Below, one piece after another: positions 23,826-32,326 of a DNA stretch of 64,000 nucleotides (positions are counted from its first letter, which is position 1; each line of letters begins with the position of its first letter). The stretch is from assembly GCA_039933105.1 (NCBI GenBank), contig JBDTOT010000011.1, positions 48,219 through 112,218 of the forward strand. The letters run 5' to 3'. The notes beneath the pieces are model-generated. The model was not told the origin of the DNA. It saw nothing but the letters and a program-made list of their open reading frames with translations, and did no database searches. This DNA is from FEN-1219 sp039933105 (GTDB lineage: Bacteria; Pseudomonadota; Gammaproteobacteria; Steroidobacterales; Rariloculaceae). The position numbers were made by a program, and so were the translations under genes.

Positions 23826-24977
23826 ATGCTCGCGTTCCGCTCCAGAACGCGGCTCGGGTTGGCGGCAACGTCCGCCGTGGTGTGCGCCGGGCCCGCGCTC
23901 GCGCACCACGGCTTCGGGCTGTTCCAGATGGAGAAATTCGCGGATTGGTCGGGCACGCTCACGAAGTTCGACCTCGTAAACCCGCACTCGTATCTGTACT
24001 TCGATACCGTCGGCGCTGACGGCAAGCCGTTGTCCATGCGCTGCGAGATGCGCGCAGCCACGCTGATCAAACGTTCGGGTTGGAAGATCGAAGAGTTCGT
24101 GGCGGGCCGCCATGTAGACATCCACGGCCACCCGCATCGCGACGATCCGCATTCGTGCTATCTCGAAACCATCTCGCTCGGCGGCGCCAGCACGACGTCG
24201 ATAGACCGCAACGATCAATTCACTCGTGCGCCGGTCGACACGTCGAAGCGGCCGCTGAAGCTTCCCTCGGGTGAACCGAACATCTCCGGCGATTGGGCTG
24301 TCGAGCAGGCCGTGCTGACGATTCCGCCGAGGGGTGGCCGCGGCGATCTCGTGCCGCGCGGCCTGCGCGAGGCGTACGCGTCGGGCAAGATCACGATCGC
24401 AGAGATCAGGGCGCGGAATCCCGCGCCATCGCGCCCGCAATATAGCGAGACCGGTCAAGCCGCCGCCGCGGCGTTTCGCATGTGGTCGCCTGAGGATAAT
24501 CCGCGCTTGCAGTGCAAGCCCACTAGCATCGTTTTCGATTGGACGTTCGACTGGCCCGTGAATCGAATCACGCAGACGACTGCCGGCAGCGAGAAAGTCA
24601 TCGACCTGGACTACGGTCTGTACAGCAACACGCGCCGCGTGCACTTGGGCGTGGACAAACACCCGGCGGAGCTCGCGGCCAGCAACACGGGACATTCGAT
24701 CGGCAAGTGGGAAGGCGACACGCTGGTGGTCGACACTATTGGCTTCGCCGCGGGTGTGCTCATACCCCCGACGAGGAGCAGCGAGAAGCTGCATGTCGTA
24801 GAACGCTTTACGCTGGATTCGAAAACGTTCGCGCTGAAGCGCGAGTACACGGTCGAGGATCCGGTCTATCTCACGACGCCATACACGGGCCAAGACACCG
24901 TGCTGTTGTCGGATACGCCGTTCGAGAAACAACGCTGTGCCGAGCTGACGTTCGAGTTCACGCAGCCGGGCAATTGA
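23826..24977 (+). CDS. Exported DUF6152 protein with C-terminal extension domain
   Basis: 383 residues. The signal peptide cut at ALA leaves HHGFGLFQ. Residues to about 135 are DUF6152 (VNPHSYLYFDTVGADGKPL, MRCEMRAATL, RSGW, GHPHRDDPHSCY). After a GEPNISGDWA hinge comes a second domain with GHSIGKWEGDTLVVDTIGF, VVERFTLDSK and ALKREYTVEDP. The whole protein is a paralogue of 32327-33448. Function unknown. DUF6152 proteins in this window all begin with two histidines after cleavage, which suggests metal binding. It follows the cupin gene and precedes a PQQ dehydrogenase gene. Confidence 0.85.
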   Translation: MLAFRSRTRLGLAATSAVVCAGPALAHHGFGLFQMEKFADWSGTLTKFDLVNPHSYLYFDTVGADGKPLSMRCEMRAATLIKRSGWKIEEFVAGRHVDIHGHPHRDDPHSCYLETISLGGASTTSIDRNDQFTRAPVDTSKRPLKLPSGEPNISGDWAVEQAVLTIPPRGGRGDLVPRGLREAYASGKITIAEIRARNPAPSRPQYSETGQAAAAAFRMWSPEDNPRLQCKPTSIVFDWTFDWPVNRITQTTAGSEKVIDLDYGLYSNTRRVHLGVDKHPAELAASNTGHSIGKWEGDTLVVDTIGFAAGVLIPPTRSSEKLHVVERFTLDSKTFALKREYTVEDPVYLTTPYTGQDTVLLSDTPFEKQRCAELTFEFTQPGN

Positions 24978-25035
24978 GCTGGTTTGTTGGGGGTGCGCGC
25001 CGCACTACGGCGTGTGAGTGGGGAGATTCGGGGCA

Positions 25036-27084
25036 ATGAGCCGGTTCAGCCGTTCGTTTGCGCTTGCCGTTGCAGGCGCCGCCGCTTTCCATTGGGCCGC
25101 CCCAGCGCACGCCTTCACGGCGGAACAGGTGGAGGCAGGCCGCACCGCATTCCGCGACACCTGCCAGATGTGCCACGGGGCGGATCTGCGGCAGATGCCG
25201 AACGCGATCCTCGCGGCGCCGGAGTTCAGCGTGCGCTGGACGGGGCGTAATACCACCGACCTGCTGATTCAGTTACGCGCCACCATGCCACCAGAGGCGC
25301 CGGGTAGCTTGCCGGAGACGACGTATCTCGGCGTCATCGCGTATCTCCTGCAGACGAACGGTTTCACCGCGAACAACGCGACGTTGACGGCAGCAACGTC
25401 GGCCGTCATCGGTAGCGACGCGCTCGCACTGGCGAGGCCCGCGGCGGAGCCGGTCGGCGTCACCGTTGCGGGCACGGTGCGCGACTTCGTGCCGCTCACG
25501 GAGCAGGCGCTCAAGAATCCGGCGGCCGGGGACTGGCCCATGCTGCGGCGCGACTACGGTGCGTCGAGCTACAGTCCGCTGAAGGACATCACTGCAGCCA
25601 ACGTGCATCGCTTGCAGCTCGCGTGGATCTGGCCGATGCGCGACGGCGGCACGAACGAGCCTTCGCCGCTGGCCTACCGCGGCACCGTGTTTCTGAACAA
25701 CACGCAGGGCATCGTGCAAGCCATCGACGGCCGCGACGGCACGCTGATCTGGGAGCATCACTTCAAGGACACCGTCGCGAGCCGCGGCATGGCGTTGTAC
25801 GACGACAAGCTGTTCGTGCAGGCCGCCGGCAAGTTGATCGCGATTAATGCGCGCAACGGCGAAACCGTGTGGGACGTGCAGATGCCGGACGGCCACGCGA
25901 GCAGCAGTGGTCCACTGGTTGCGAATGGCCTCGTGATCCAAGGCATGGGCGCATGCCAAACCTACGAGCAGCAGAAGTGCTTCATCAGCGCGTACGACGC
26001 GCGCACCGGCGAACAGAAGTGGCGCTTCACGACGATCGCAACGAGCGACGGACCCGGCGGCAACACGTGGGGCAACTTGCCCGACTTGTACCGCGCCGGC
26101 GGCGAAACGTGGATCACGGGCAGCTTCGACCCGGAGCTCGGACTCACCTACTGGGGCACCGCGCAGGCGAAGCCATGGATGCCGGCGAGCCGCGGCATGG
26201 CCGGGCTCGACGCCGGTTTGTACACGAGTTCGACCGTGGCGCTCGACGTGAAGACGGGCAAGCTCGCGTGGCATTACCAGCACGCGCCCGGCGAGGCGCT
26301 CGATCTCGACGTGGTGTTCGAGCGCGTGCTTGCCGACGGCGGTGGCCGCAAATGGGTGCTGACCGTCGGCAAGGACGGTGTGCTGTGGAAGCTCGACCGG
26401 CGCACAGGCGAGTACATCGATCACGCCGAAACGCTGTTCCAAAACGTGTGGGCCAGCTTCGATCGCGAGACCGGCCAGCCGCGCTACCGCGACGACATTC
26501 TCACGCACAAGGTCGGCGATTGGATCGATGGCTGTCCGAGCTCCGAAGGCGGCCACAATTGGCAGGCCACGAGCTTCCACAAGCCTTCGCGTACGCTGCT
26601 GATTCCGCTGTCGCAGAGCTGCATCGCGATCCGCGCGCAAGCCATCGAGCAGAAGGCCGGTGGCGGTAGCGCAGGTGGTGCAGACCGACGCTTCTACGAC
26701 ATGCCGGGCACGAACGGCAACATCGGCAAGCTTGCCGCGTTCGACGTGGACACGATGAAACAGAAGTGGGCGCTGCAGCAGCGCGCCGCGATCTTGACGG
26801 CCGCCTTGTCGACGGCCGGCGGCATCGTGTTCATCGGCGATCTCGACCGCAGCTTCAAAGCGCTCGACGTGCGCGACGGCAATATCGTGTGGCAAACGCG
26901 CCTCGCGACGTCGGTGCAGGGTTTCCCGATCGCGTTCGAAGCGGGCGGCAAGCAATACGTTGCGGTGACGACTGGCTTGGGCGGCGGCAGCCCGCGGCTG
27001 GTGCCGTCGTTGTTGTCGCCGGAAGTGCGGCCGCCCGGTCGTGGCCAGGCGTTGTACGTATTCGCGTTGCCGGACGAGCGTTGA
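25036..27084 (+). CDS. Periplasmic PQQ-dependent dehydrogenase with N-terminal cytochrome c domain
   Basis: 682 residues from ATG 25036 (a GTG at 25018 would add six residues). The signal peptide ends at PAHAF. A cytochrome c domain with CQMCH at 43-47 is followed by an eight-bladed quinoprotein propeller beginning DWPMLRRDYGASSYSPL. Blades carry repeated tryptophan-docking segments (GTLIWEH, GETVWDVQ, GEQKWRF, GKLAWHY, NIVWQTR). The usual GTGN motif, whose Asn contacts PQQ and calcium in methanol dehydrogenase, reads GTAQ (Gln377). It probably oxidises an alcohol or sugar and passes electrons to its own haem. It is followed by a VOC gene 18 bases on. Confidence 0.88.
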   Translation: MSRFSRSFALAVAGAAAFHWAAPAHAFTAEQVEAGRTAFRDTCQMCHGADLRQMPNAILAAPEFSVRWTGRNTTDLLIQLRATMPPEAPGSLPETTYLGVIAYLLQTNGFTANNATLTAATSAVIGSDALALARPAAEPVGVTVAGTVRDFVPLTEQALKNPAAGDWPMLRRDYGASSYSPLKDITAANVHRLQLAWIWPMRDGGTNEPSPLAYRGTVFLNNTQGIVQAIDGRDGTLIWEHHFKDTVASRGMALYDDKLFVQAAGKLIAINARNGETVWDVQMPDGHASSSGPLVANGLVIQGMGACQTYEQQKCFISAYDARTGEQKWRFTTIATSDGPGGNTWGNLPDLYRAGGETWITGSFDPELGLTYWGTAQAKPWMPASRGMAGLDAGLYTSSTVALDVKTGKLAWHYQHAPGEALDLDVVFERVLADGGGRKWVLTVGKDGVLWKLDRRTGEYIDHAETLFQNVWASFDRETGQPRYRDDILTHKVGDWIDGCPSSEGGHNWQATSFHKPSRTLLIPLSQSCIAIRAQAIEQKAGGGSAGGADRRFYDMPGTNGNIGKLAAFDVDTMKQKWALQQRAAILTAALSTAGGIVFIGDLDRSFKALDVRDGNIVWQTRLATSVQGFPIAFEAGGKQYVAVTTGLGGGSPRLVPSLLSPEVRPPGRGQALYVFALPDER

Positions 27085-27102
27085 GTTTTTGGAGGAAGAG
27101 TA

Positions 27103-28152
27103 ATGAGATGTCTATTGTTAGCCTCGGTGTTGACTGTTTTCGGCGCCAGCGCGTACGCGCAGCCCGCTGCTGCGCAAACCGCTATCGTCACGGGCAACGG
27201 CAACTTCTTCAGTCCGATCGTGCACGACCTCGACAAGGCGGTGGCGTTCTACCGCGACGGGCTCGGGCTCGAGACACAGGGTGAGCCCGGCAACGCGGAC
27301 AAGAACGACGCGCTGCGCAATATGTTCGGCCTGCCGAACGCGAAGATTCGCTGGATGATTGCGCGGCCGGGCGGCATGCGGCAGGGCGTCGAGATCGTCG
27401 AGATTTCTGGCGCGGGCGGTAAACCGCTCGAGCGCCGCCCGCAGGACTCGGGTGCGTTCACGCTGATCGTGTTCGTGCGCGACATCGACGCGACGCTCGC
27501 GCGTGTGAAAGCGCAGGGCGCGCCTGTCGTGTCTGCCGGTGGCGCGCCCGCCGTGCTGCCAAATGGCGCGGGACATACCGCGCGCATGGTCGTCGTCAAA
27601 GATCCGGACGGCCATTTCGTAGAGATCGTTCAGCCCGACGAGCCGCCGAAGACCGAAGCGCCGGCCACGTCGAACGTCGTCGACGTGCGCGTGCGCCTCA
27701 CCGTTGAGGATGTCGAGAAATCCGTGCGCCTGTACCACGACGCGCTCGGCATGGAGATTACGAACACGCCGGCGTTCGCAAGTAACGCCACGGTCGGCGC
27801 CGCGCTCGGGGTCGGCAAGGACGCACAGTTTCGTTTTGGGATGATGAAGATGCCGACCACGGGCCTCGTGTTCGAGGTCATGGACTACAAAGGCGTAGAT
27901 CGGAAGACCGTGCGCGGTGACCTGAAGGATACCGGTTCGACGCGGTTTCAGATGCAGGTGCGCGACATCGACGCCGCGGTAGCGGCGTTCACGAAGGCGG
28001 GCGGCACGTTTGTATCGACCGGCGGCAAGCCGCTCGAGTTGCCGGTACCCACCGGCGCGATGAGAGTCGGCATCGTGCGCGAGCCGGACAACTTGTTCGT
28101 CGTGCTGATTCAAGCGCCGCCGGCGGCGGCTACGCCTGCGCCCGCGAAATAG
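27103..28152 (+). CDS. Exported protein with two VOC (glyoxalase/dioxygenase-like) domains
   Basis: 349 residues: signal peptide to about PAAAQ, then two tandem VOC domains at about 30-180 and 190-335. Each has the LDKAVAFYRDGLGLE / VEKSVRLYHDALGMEI type opening and a VKDPDGHFVEIVQ / VREPDNLFVVLIQ ending. The E of FVEIVQ, a usual metal ligand, is kept only in the first domain; in the second it is V, so at most one site may bind metal. A GGAGGAAGAG ribosome site precedes the ATG. It may be co-transcribed with the PQQ dehydrogenase. Confidence 0.87.
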   Translation: MRCLLLASVLTVFGASAYAQPAAAQTAIVTGNGNFFSPIVHDLDKAVAFYRDGLGLETQGEPGNADKNDALRNMFGLPNAKIRWMIARPGGMRQGVEIVEISGAGGKPLERRPQDSGAFTLIVFVRDIDATLARVKAQGAPVVSAGGAPAVLPNGAGHTARMVVVKDPDGHFVEIVQPDEPPKTEAPATSNVVDVRVRLTVEDVEKSVRLYHDALGMEITNTPAFASNATVGAALGVGKDAQFRFGMMKMPTTGLVFEVMDYKGVDRKTVRGDLKDTGSTRFQMQVRDIDAAVAAFTKAGGTFVSTGGKPLELPVPTGAMRVGIVREPDNLFVVLIQAPPAAATPAPAK

Positions 28153-28257
28153 ATTCAACAAATCCACAGACGGCCAAGGCCCAGCGCGATTGACCGTGGT
28201 TTCGCGCTTCGTTAGGGTCCGCCGGTCACGTTCTCGAACTTTCAAGGAGAAATCGGA

Positions 28258-28905
28258 ATGAATCGTATCCAAGTTTTCGGAGTCCTGAGCGTGCTGGCGC
28301 TCGGCGCGGGAGTAGCGTTCGCGCAGTCCGCGGCGAATATGAGTTTTTTCGTCACGAGCGCCAACCCCGGCAAGGGTGGCAATCTCGGCGGGCTCGCGGG
28401 CGCCGATGCTCACTGCCAATCGCTCGCGGCCGCGGTGGGCGCGGGCGGCAAGACGTGGCACGCGTTCTTGAGCACGAGCACGGTCAATGCCAAGGACCGC
28501 ATCGGTAAGGGTCCCTGGGTCAACGTGAAAGGCGTTCAGGTCGCGAAAGACGTTTCCGATCTGCTCGGCGCGACCAACAACAAGATCAGCGCAGACACGG
28601 CGTTGACGGAGAAGGGCACTTCGCCCAACTATCTTGCTGGCAATCCGCCGGCGCCGAAGCAGCCGCCGCTGCAGCACGACATGCTGACGGGCACGAACGA
28701 CGACGGCACCGCCACCGCCGATACGTGCAGCAACTGGACGAACGGCGGCGATGACGCGAAGGCAACGCTGGGGCATGCCGACCGCCTCGGCCGCGCCGCG
28801 GGCGTGAACTCGTGGACGAACGCGCACCCGTCGCAGGGTTGCTCGATGGCGAAACTGGAACCGACTGGCGGCGCCGGCTTGTTTTACTGCTTCGCCGTGA
28901 ACTGA
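28258..28905 (+). CDS. Exported lectin/endostatin-like fold protein
   Basis: 215 residues, signal peptide to GVAFAQ. The mature protein opens with MSFFVTSANPGKGGNLGGL, ADAHCQSLA and TWHAFLSTS, the pattern of bacterial proteins with a collagen XV/XVIII endostatin-like or C-type-lectin-like fold. Four or five cysteines (AHCQSL, DTCSNW, QGCSM, FYCFAVN) probably form disulfides. No catalytic residues are expected. A strong intrinsic terminator follows 25 bases after the stop, so it closes this transcription unit. Confidence 0.82.
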   Translation: MNRIQVFGVLSVLALGAGVAFAQSAANMSFFVTSANPGKGGNLGGLAGADAHCQSLAAAVGAGGKTWHAFLSTSTVNAKDRIGKGPWVNVKGVQVAKDVSDLLGATNNKISADTALTEKGTSPNYLAGNPPAPKQPPLQHDMLTGTNDDGTATADTCSNWTNGGDDAKATLGHADRLGRAAGVNSWTNAHPSQGCSMAKLEPTGGAGLFYCFAVN

Positions 28906-28929
28906 TCGTTCTTCGAAGTTCTGTCGACG

Positions 28930-28961
28930 AAAGCCCCGCAATGCGGGGCTTTCCTTTTTTT
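28930..28961 (+). terminator. Intrinsic terminator after the lectin-like gene
   Basis: A perfect 10-base-pair stem, AAAGCCCCGC with GCGGGGCTTT (28930-28939 and 28943-28952), loop AAT, followed by CC and seven T. Read on the other strand the stem is followed by only three T, so it mainly serves the plus-strand gene, although the convergent methyltransferase gene also ends here. Confidence 0.9.
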
Positions 28962-29757
28962 ACCGCTTGCGTGCGCGCGTCAGCAGGAAGTCCTGTTTGA
29001 TGCGGTTGTCGTCGAAGTACAGTCCCATGAGCTGCTCGAGGTCCGCGCGAAAGGCGGCCAGTTTCGCCGGGTCGGCCTTGCCCAATCCTTCGACGAGCTT
29101 CGCGACGGGGCCCACATTGGTCTCGAGAAACACGCGCTGGTGCTGTGGACTCAGGATCTGGAAGTACATGACGTCGCGGTCGAAGAAGAGATCGGTGACG
29201 GCATCCCCGAGCCGATCGCGCACGATGTTCGGGTCACCCCACTGGTGCGGCGGCGACGTGCCGGGCGGCGGCGCGGGCGCGTATCGGCCATTGAGCGCGA
29301 ACATGCGTCCCACCAGCAGCTCGGGCGGCCACGTCGAGAAGGCGATGGTGCCGCCGGGCTTCAGCACGCGCAGCATTTCGCGCACGGCGATCTCCGGCCG
29401 AGGCGCGAACATGTGCCCGAACTGGCTCACGACCGCGTCGAACTCGCCATCCTTGTAAGGGAGTTCTTCGGCGTCGCCGACATCCCAGGCGATATCGAGG
29501 CCCATGAGTTTGGAGTTCTCCTTCGCGCGCTCGATGAGCTTTGGCGTCAGATCGCTACCCGTGACGCGCGCGCCGAGACGCGCGGCCGTCAGCGCGACGA
29601 CACCGGTGCCACAGCCGACGTCGAGTACCCGCATCTCGCGCTCGATGCGCGCGAACTTCACGAGCTTCGGTGCGCACGAGCCCGTGGCCATTTCCGTCGG
29701 CGTGAACGATTCCCAGCCGGCTCGTGCGGCTTCCTTGAACTTAGCAATCGCATCCAT
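28960..29757 (-). CDS. Class I SAM-dependent methyltransferase
   Basis: 265 residues of UbiE/Methyltransf_11 type. The SAM-binding motif I is VLDVGCGTGVVAL, motif II region is GDAEELPYKDGEFDAVVSQ, and motif III is REMLRVLKPGGTIAFSTW. No signal peptide, so cytosolic. The substrate is unknown: the C-terminal half (substrate lid) has no feature I can use. It is 23 bases downstream of the MBL-fold hydrolase gene on the same strand and probably co-transcribed. Confidence 0.88.
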   Translation of the reverse strand: MDAIAKFKEAARAGWESFTPTEMATGSCAPKLVKFARIEREMRVLDVGCGTGVVALTAARLGARVTGSDLTPKLIERAKENSKLMGLDIAWDVGDAEELPYKDGEFDAVVSQFGHMFAPRPEIAVREMLRVLKPGGTIAFSTWPPELLVGRMFALNGRYAPAPPPGTSPPHQWGDPNIVRDRLGDAVTDLFFDRDVMYFQILSPQHQRVFLETNVGPVAKLVEGLGKADPAKLAAFRADLEQLMGLYFDDNRIKQDFLLTRARKR

Positions 29758-29780
29758 CTGTTGAACCCTCGCGTCGAGCG

Positions 29781-30632
29781 TTATTGCATCTCGGTGATGA
29801 CGCCGTCGAGCCCGAGATCGAACATGAAATCACTCCAGTGGAACTCCGTGCCGAGCACCTTCTTGATGTCGTTGCGCGACTTCTTTGCGCGATTCATGTC
29901 GCGCACGGTCTCCTGCAGTCGCACGGTCTCGTTGAGGTAGCCTTCCAGGTTCGCGCGATCGGTTAGGCCGCTGTGGCCGGGGATCACAGTGTCGAAGTCG
30001 AGCTTCAGCGCTCCTTCGAGCGATCGCGACCAATCGCGAATGCTGCCGCCAGCGGCGTAGTGGACGAGGTGCATGTACGGACCCCAGAGCGCAAACAGGT
30101 CGCCCATGACGACAATGCGCTCCGTCGGCAGATGGACCACGATGTCGCCATCCGTGTGGCCGCGGCCGAAATAATAGAGATCGATCGGCAGCTTGCCGAG
30201 GTAGAGACGCAGGTAGTCGCGTATCGCAAGGTTCGGCAAGCCCGGCGCCGCCGTCTCTACCATGATGCGGCGCGCGTTCTCCGACGCGATGACTTGGGCG
30301 CCGAGGGCCTGCAGTTTCTGGTTTCCACCCGTATGGTCGCCGTGCAAGTGCGTGCTGATGACGTACTTCACGGGCTTGCTGGTGATGGTTTTCAGCTGGG
30401 CCATGACGCCGTCGTGCTCGTTGTCGAACTTCGCGTCGATCAGCACCACCGCGTCGTCGCCCACGAGTACCGTCACGTTGCCCGACGCGGCACTGCGGAT
30501 CATGTAAATGTTGTCGCGAACCTTAGTCGTGGCGAGCGCCGCGGGCGCGAAACCGCCTTGCGCATTGGCGCCGTCACGCAAGCCGACGACGGCCAGCAGG
30601 GCAGCCGTGATGCAGAGGGATCTTGCGATCAT
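29781..30632 (-). CDS. Exported metallo-beta-lactamase-fold hydrolase
   Basis: 283 residues from ATG 30632, where a signal peptide starts (ITAALLAVVGLRDGANAQ). The zinc motif is STHLHGDHTGG (His95, His97, Asp99, His100). The GRGHTDGDIVV, GDLFALW and VIPGHS segments supply the remaining ligands and bridging Asp. A long C-terminal helical tail (MNRAKKSRNDIKKVLG) follows. Many exported relatives are lactonases or broad hydrolases; no substrate can be assigned. It is one of three exported MBL proteins in the window. Confidence 0.87.
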   Translation of the reverse strand: MIARSLCITAALLAVVGLRDGANAQGGFAPAALATTKVRDNIYMIRSAASGNVTVLVGDDAVVLIDAKFDNEHDGVMAQLKTITSKPVKYVISTHLHGDHTGGNQKLQALGAQVIASENARRIMVETAAPGLPNLAIRDYLRLYLGKLPIDLYYFGRGHTDGDIVVHLPTERIVVMGDLFALWGPYMHLVHYAAGGSIRDWSRSLEGALKLDFDTVIPGHSGLTDRANLEGYLNETVRLQETVRDMNRAKKSRNDIKKVLGTEFHWSDFMFDLGLDGVITEMQ

Positions 30633-30730
30633 GGTGGGAGTTCCGGTACTCGAGGTCGTGATCATTTCGCGGGCGCGATCCTCAGCCGCGCGGTGAAGTC
30701 GAGACGGTGTCGGCATGCGCGCTCTACCCG

Positions 30731-31156
30731 CTATTGTTCGTTCGAGCCGCCGCCTGCGGGGCTGTCGCCGGGTGCTCCGGTGCTAGCGGACCCCATGAAC
30801 AGCCGTGATCCGTCGGGCAGGATCAAGTCGCGGCCGTTCGCGCGATTCGCCCCGTTCTTCGCGCGGTAGCCCTCGACTGTGATCTCAGTGCCGGGCTTGA
30901 CGGCGTCGCGCGTGTAGCCACGCCGGAAGAGTGTGTTCGGCGTCGCGGCCTCGATCATCCATTCGGAACTGGTGCCATCCGCGTTCTTCACCGCGATGTG
31001 CAGCCAGCTATGCGGGTTGATCCATTCCATCTTGAGGATGGTGCCGTGCAGCGTGACCGGTTTGCTGGCATCGAACTCGGCCGAGAACGAGTGGTGCGCC
31101 GCAGCGCTCGCGGCGGCAACCATCCCTAGCGGAAGCAAGAGGTACCGCGTTCGCAT
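30731..31156 (-). CDS. Exported DUF6152 protein
   Basis: 141 residues, a stand-alone DUF6152 domain. Signal peptide cleavage after SAAA leaves HHSFSAEFDASKP. Typical family segments are VTLHGTILKMEWINPHSWLH, SSEWMIEAATPNTLFRRG and VEGYRAKNGANRANGRDLIL. Function unknown. The stop of the 31166 gene lies 9 bases before its ATG, so the two form an operon that encodes a DUF6152 protein and a CHEGNYGLHN-family protein, both exported. Confidence 0.85.
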   Translation of the reverse strand: MRTRYLLLPLGMVAAASAAAHHSFSAEFDASKPVTLHGTILKMEWINPHSWLHIAVKNADGTSSEWMIEAATPNTLFRRGYTRDAVKPGTEITVEGYRAKNGANRANGRDLILPDGSRLFMGSASTGAPGDSPAGGGSNEQ

Positions 31157-31165
31157 GGTGCTCCG

Positions 31166-32167
31166 TCAGTGTTTGTGGGCGGCCGCGGCGCGATCCGCGT
31201 CGCGTGCGTTTTCCAGGATGTTGTGCAGCCCGTAGTTACCTTCGTGACACGCGTACTCGTACAGCTCGCCTTCGGCGGGATGGATCGAATACGCAACGGT
31301 CCACGGCTTCACCCATTGCGCGTCGTCGTCGAACGTCATCCGAAACTCGATCTTGTCGGCGCTCGTGCGCTGATAGCGTTCCGTCAACTTCAGATTCGCG
31401 CCGGCGCCGCGGAACGTCGCCTTGCCATTGAAGTTGTGCGACTCGATCACGAGCGTCTCACCCTCCCAATGGCCGCGCGATTCGCCGAGATAACTGCGCA
31501 CGCGGCTGAATGGTGCGCCATCGAGCGGCACGACGCGCGTCTCGTGAATCATCTCGTGCACGATCGCGACATAGCCCGGCGCCTGCACGATGCGAATATT
31601 ATTGTTGTACAGGGTCGGCAGAATCGTGCTCGGTAAGCCGCGCGTGATGCACCGCTCGTACAGCGGGCGATCGCGATATGAATCGGTCTTGCCCCCGGCG
31701 GGTGCTCCGACGGCCGCAGCACGCACGGTGTCCTGCCTCGCTTGTGCTGCGGGCGTGAGGGCGGGCATGCGTCCCGTCGGCGGATCGACGATGAGTGACG
31801 TGCGGTGTGCATCATCTATGTGACGGCCCGGATCGGTTAGATAGTCGGCGTGGACGAGCCCCGTGTTCGGCGCGTTAGGATCGGGTGGTTTGTCCATGCG
31901 GCGGGCGGCGCGCCCCTCCAGCTGGGCAACTTCTTCCTCCGTGTAGAACTCGCGATCGCCGAGCTCCGGGCGGCGTTCCATCGGCGTAATGGTTCGGTAG
32001 TCCCATACGCCTTGCAGATCGGGGTCGCCCCATGAAGTGCGCGGAGTCGCCGTGGCGCTTGGCGCGCTGCTCGGTGCTGCGCTTGCGGTGGTTTGTGCCT
32101 CGAGAACGGAGCGGCCGACGCCTGTCGTGGCGAACAGTGCTAAGGCTAATGGAATTCGGTTGCGCAT
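31166..32167 (-). CDS. Exported protein of unknown function, paralogue of the 1-821 product
   Basis: 333 residues with a signal peptide (LALALFATTGVGRSVLEAQ) and a low-complexity Ala/Ser/Pro linker. The body begins WGDPDLQGVWDYRTITPMER and continues through DSYRDRPLYERCITRG, EMIHETRVVPLDG, RGHWEGETLVIES, LTERYQ and TFDDDAQWVKPWT to EYACHEGNYGLHNILENARD. This family is common in acidobacteria and related soil bacteria and has no known function. It is first in a two-gene operon with a DUF6152 gene and is divergent from another DUF6152-containing gene at 32327. Confidence 0.87.
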   Translation of the reverse strand: MRNRIPLALALFATTGVGRSVLEAQTTASAAPSSAPSATATPRTSWGDPDLQGVWDYRTITPMERRPELGDREFYTEEEVAQLEGRAARRMDKPPDPNAPNTGLVHADYLTDPGRHIDDAHRTSLIVDPPTGRMPALTPAAQARQDTVRAAAVGAPAGGKTDSYRDRPLYERCITRGLPSTILPTLYNNNIRIVQAPGYVAIVHEMIHETRVVPLDGAPFSRVRSYLGESRGHWEGETLVIESHNFNGKATFRGAGANLKLTERYQRTSADKIEFRMTFDDDAQWVKPWTVAYSIHPAEGELYEYACHEGNYGLHNILENARDADRAAAAHKH

Positions 32168-32326
32168 CCTTTGGCTCCCCTCGCAGATGGCTGCGTTGAT
32201 CCTAGCATGTGCCGCCGTGACGAGGATGGTCTCGGGGCTGGCAGTGCATGCGCGGCGATGCCGCGCCGCACCGAACCGCGGCGCTATACTCGTCTCCGCT
32301 TTTCGCGGCTTACGAGGACGTCAAAC

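Noticed and set aside
25273..26955. Long minus-strand open frame opposite the PQQ dehydrogenase
   Set aside because: No family motif; the plus strand encodes an unmistakable quinoprotein with haem site.
27118..28941. Long open frame on the minus strand opposite the VOC and lectin-like genes
   Set aside because: It is Arg/His-rich with no motif, while the opposite strand carries two genes with signal peptides and clear VOC motifs; a shadow of high-GC coding sequence.
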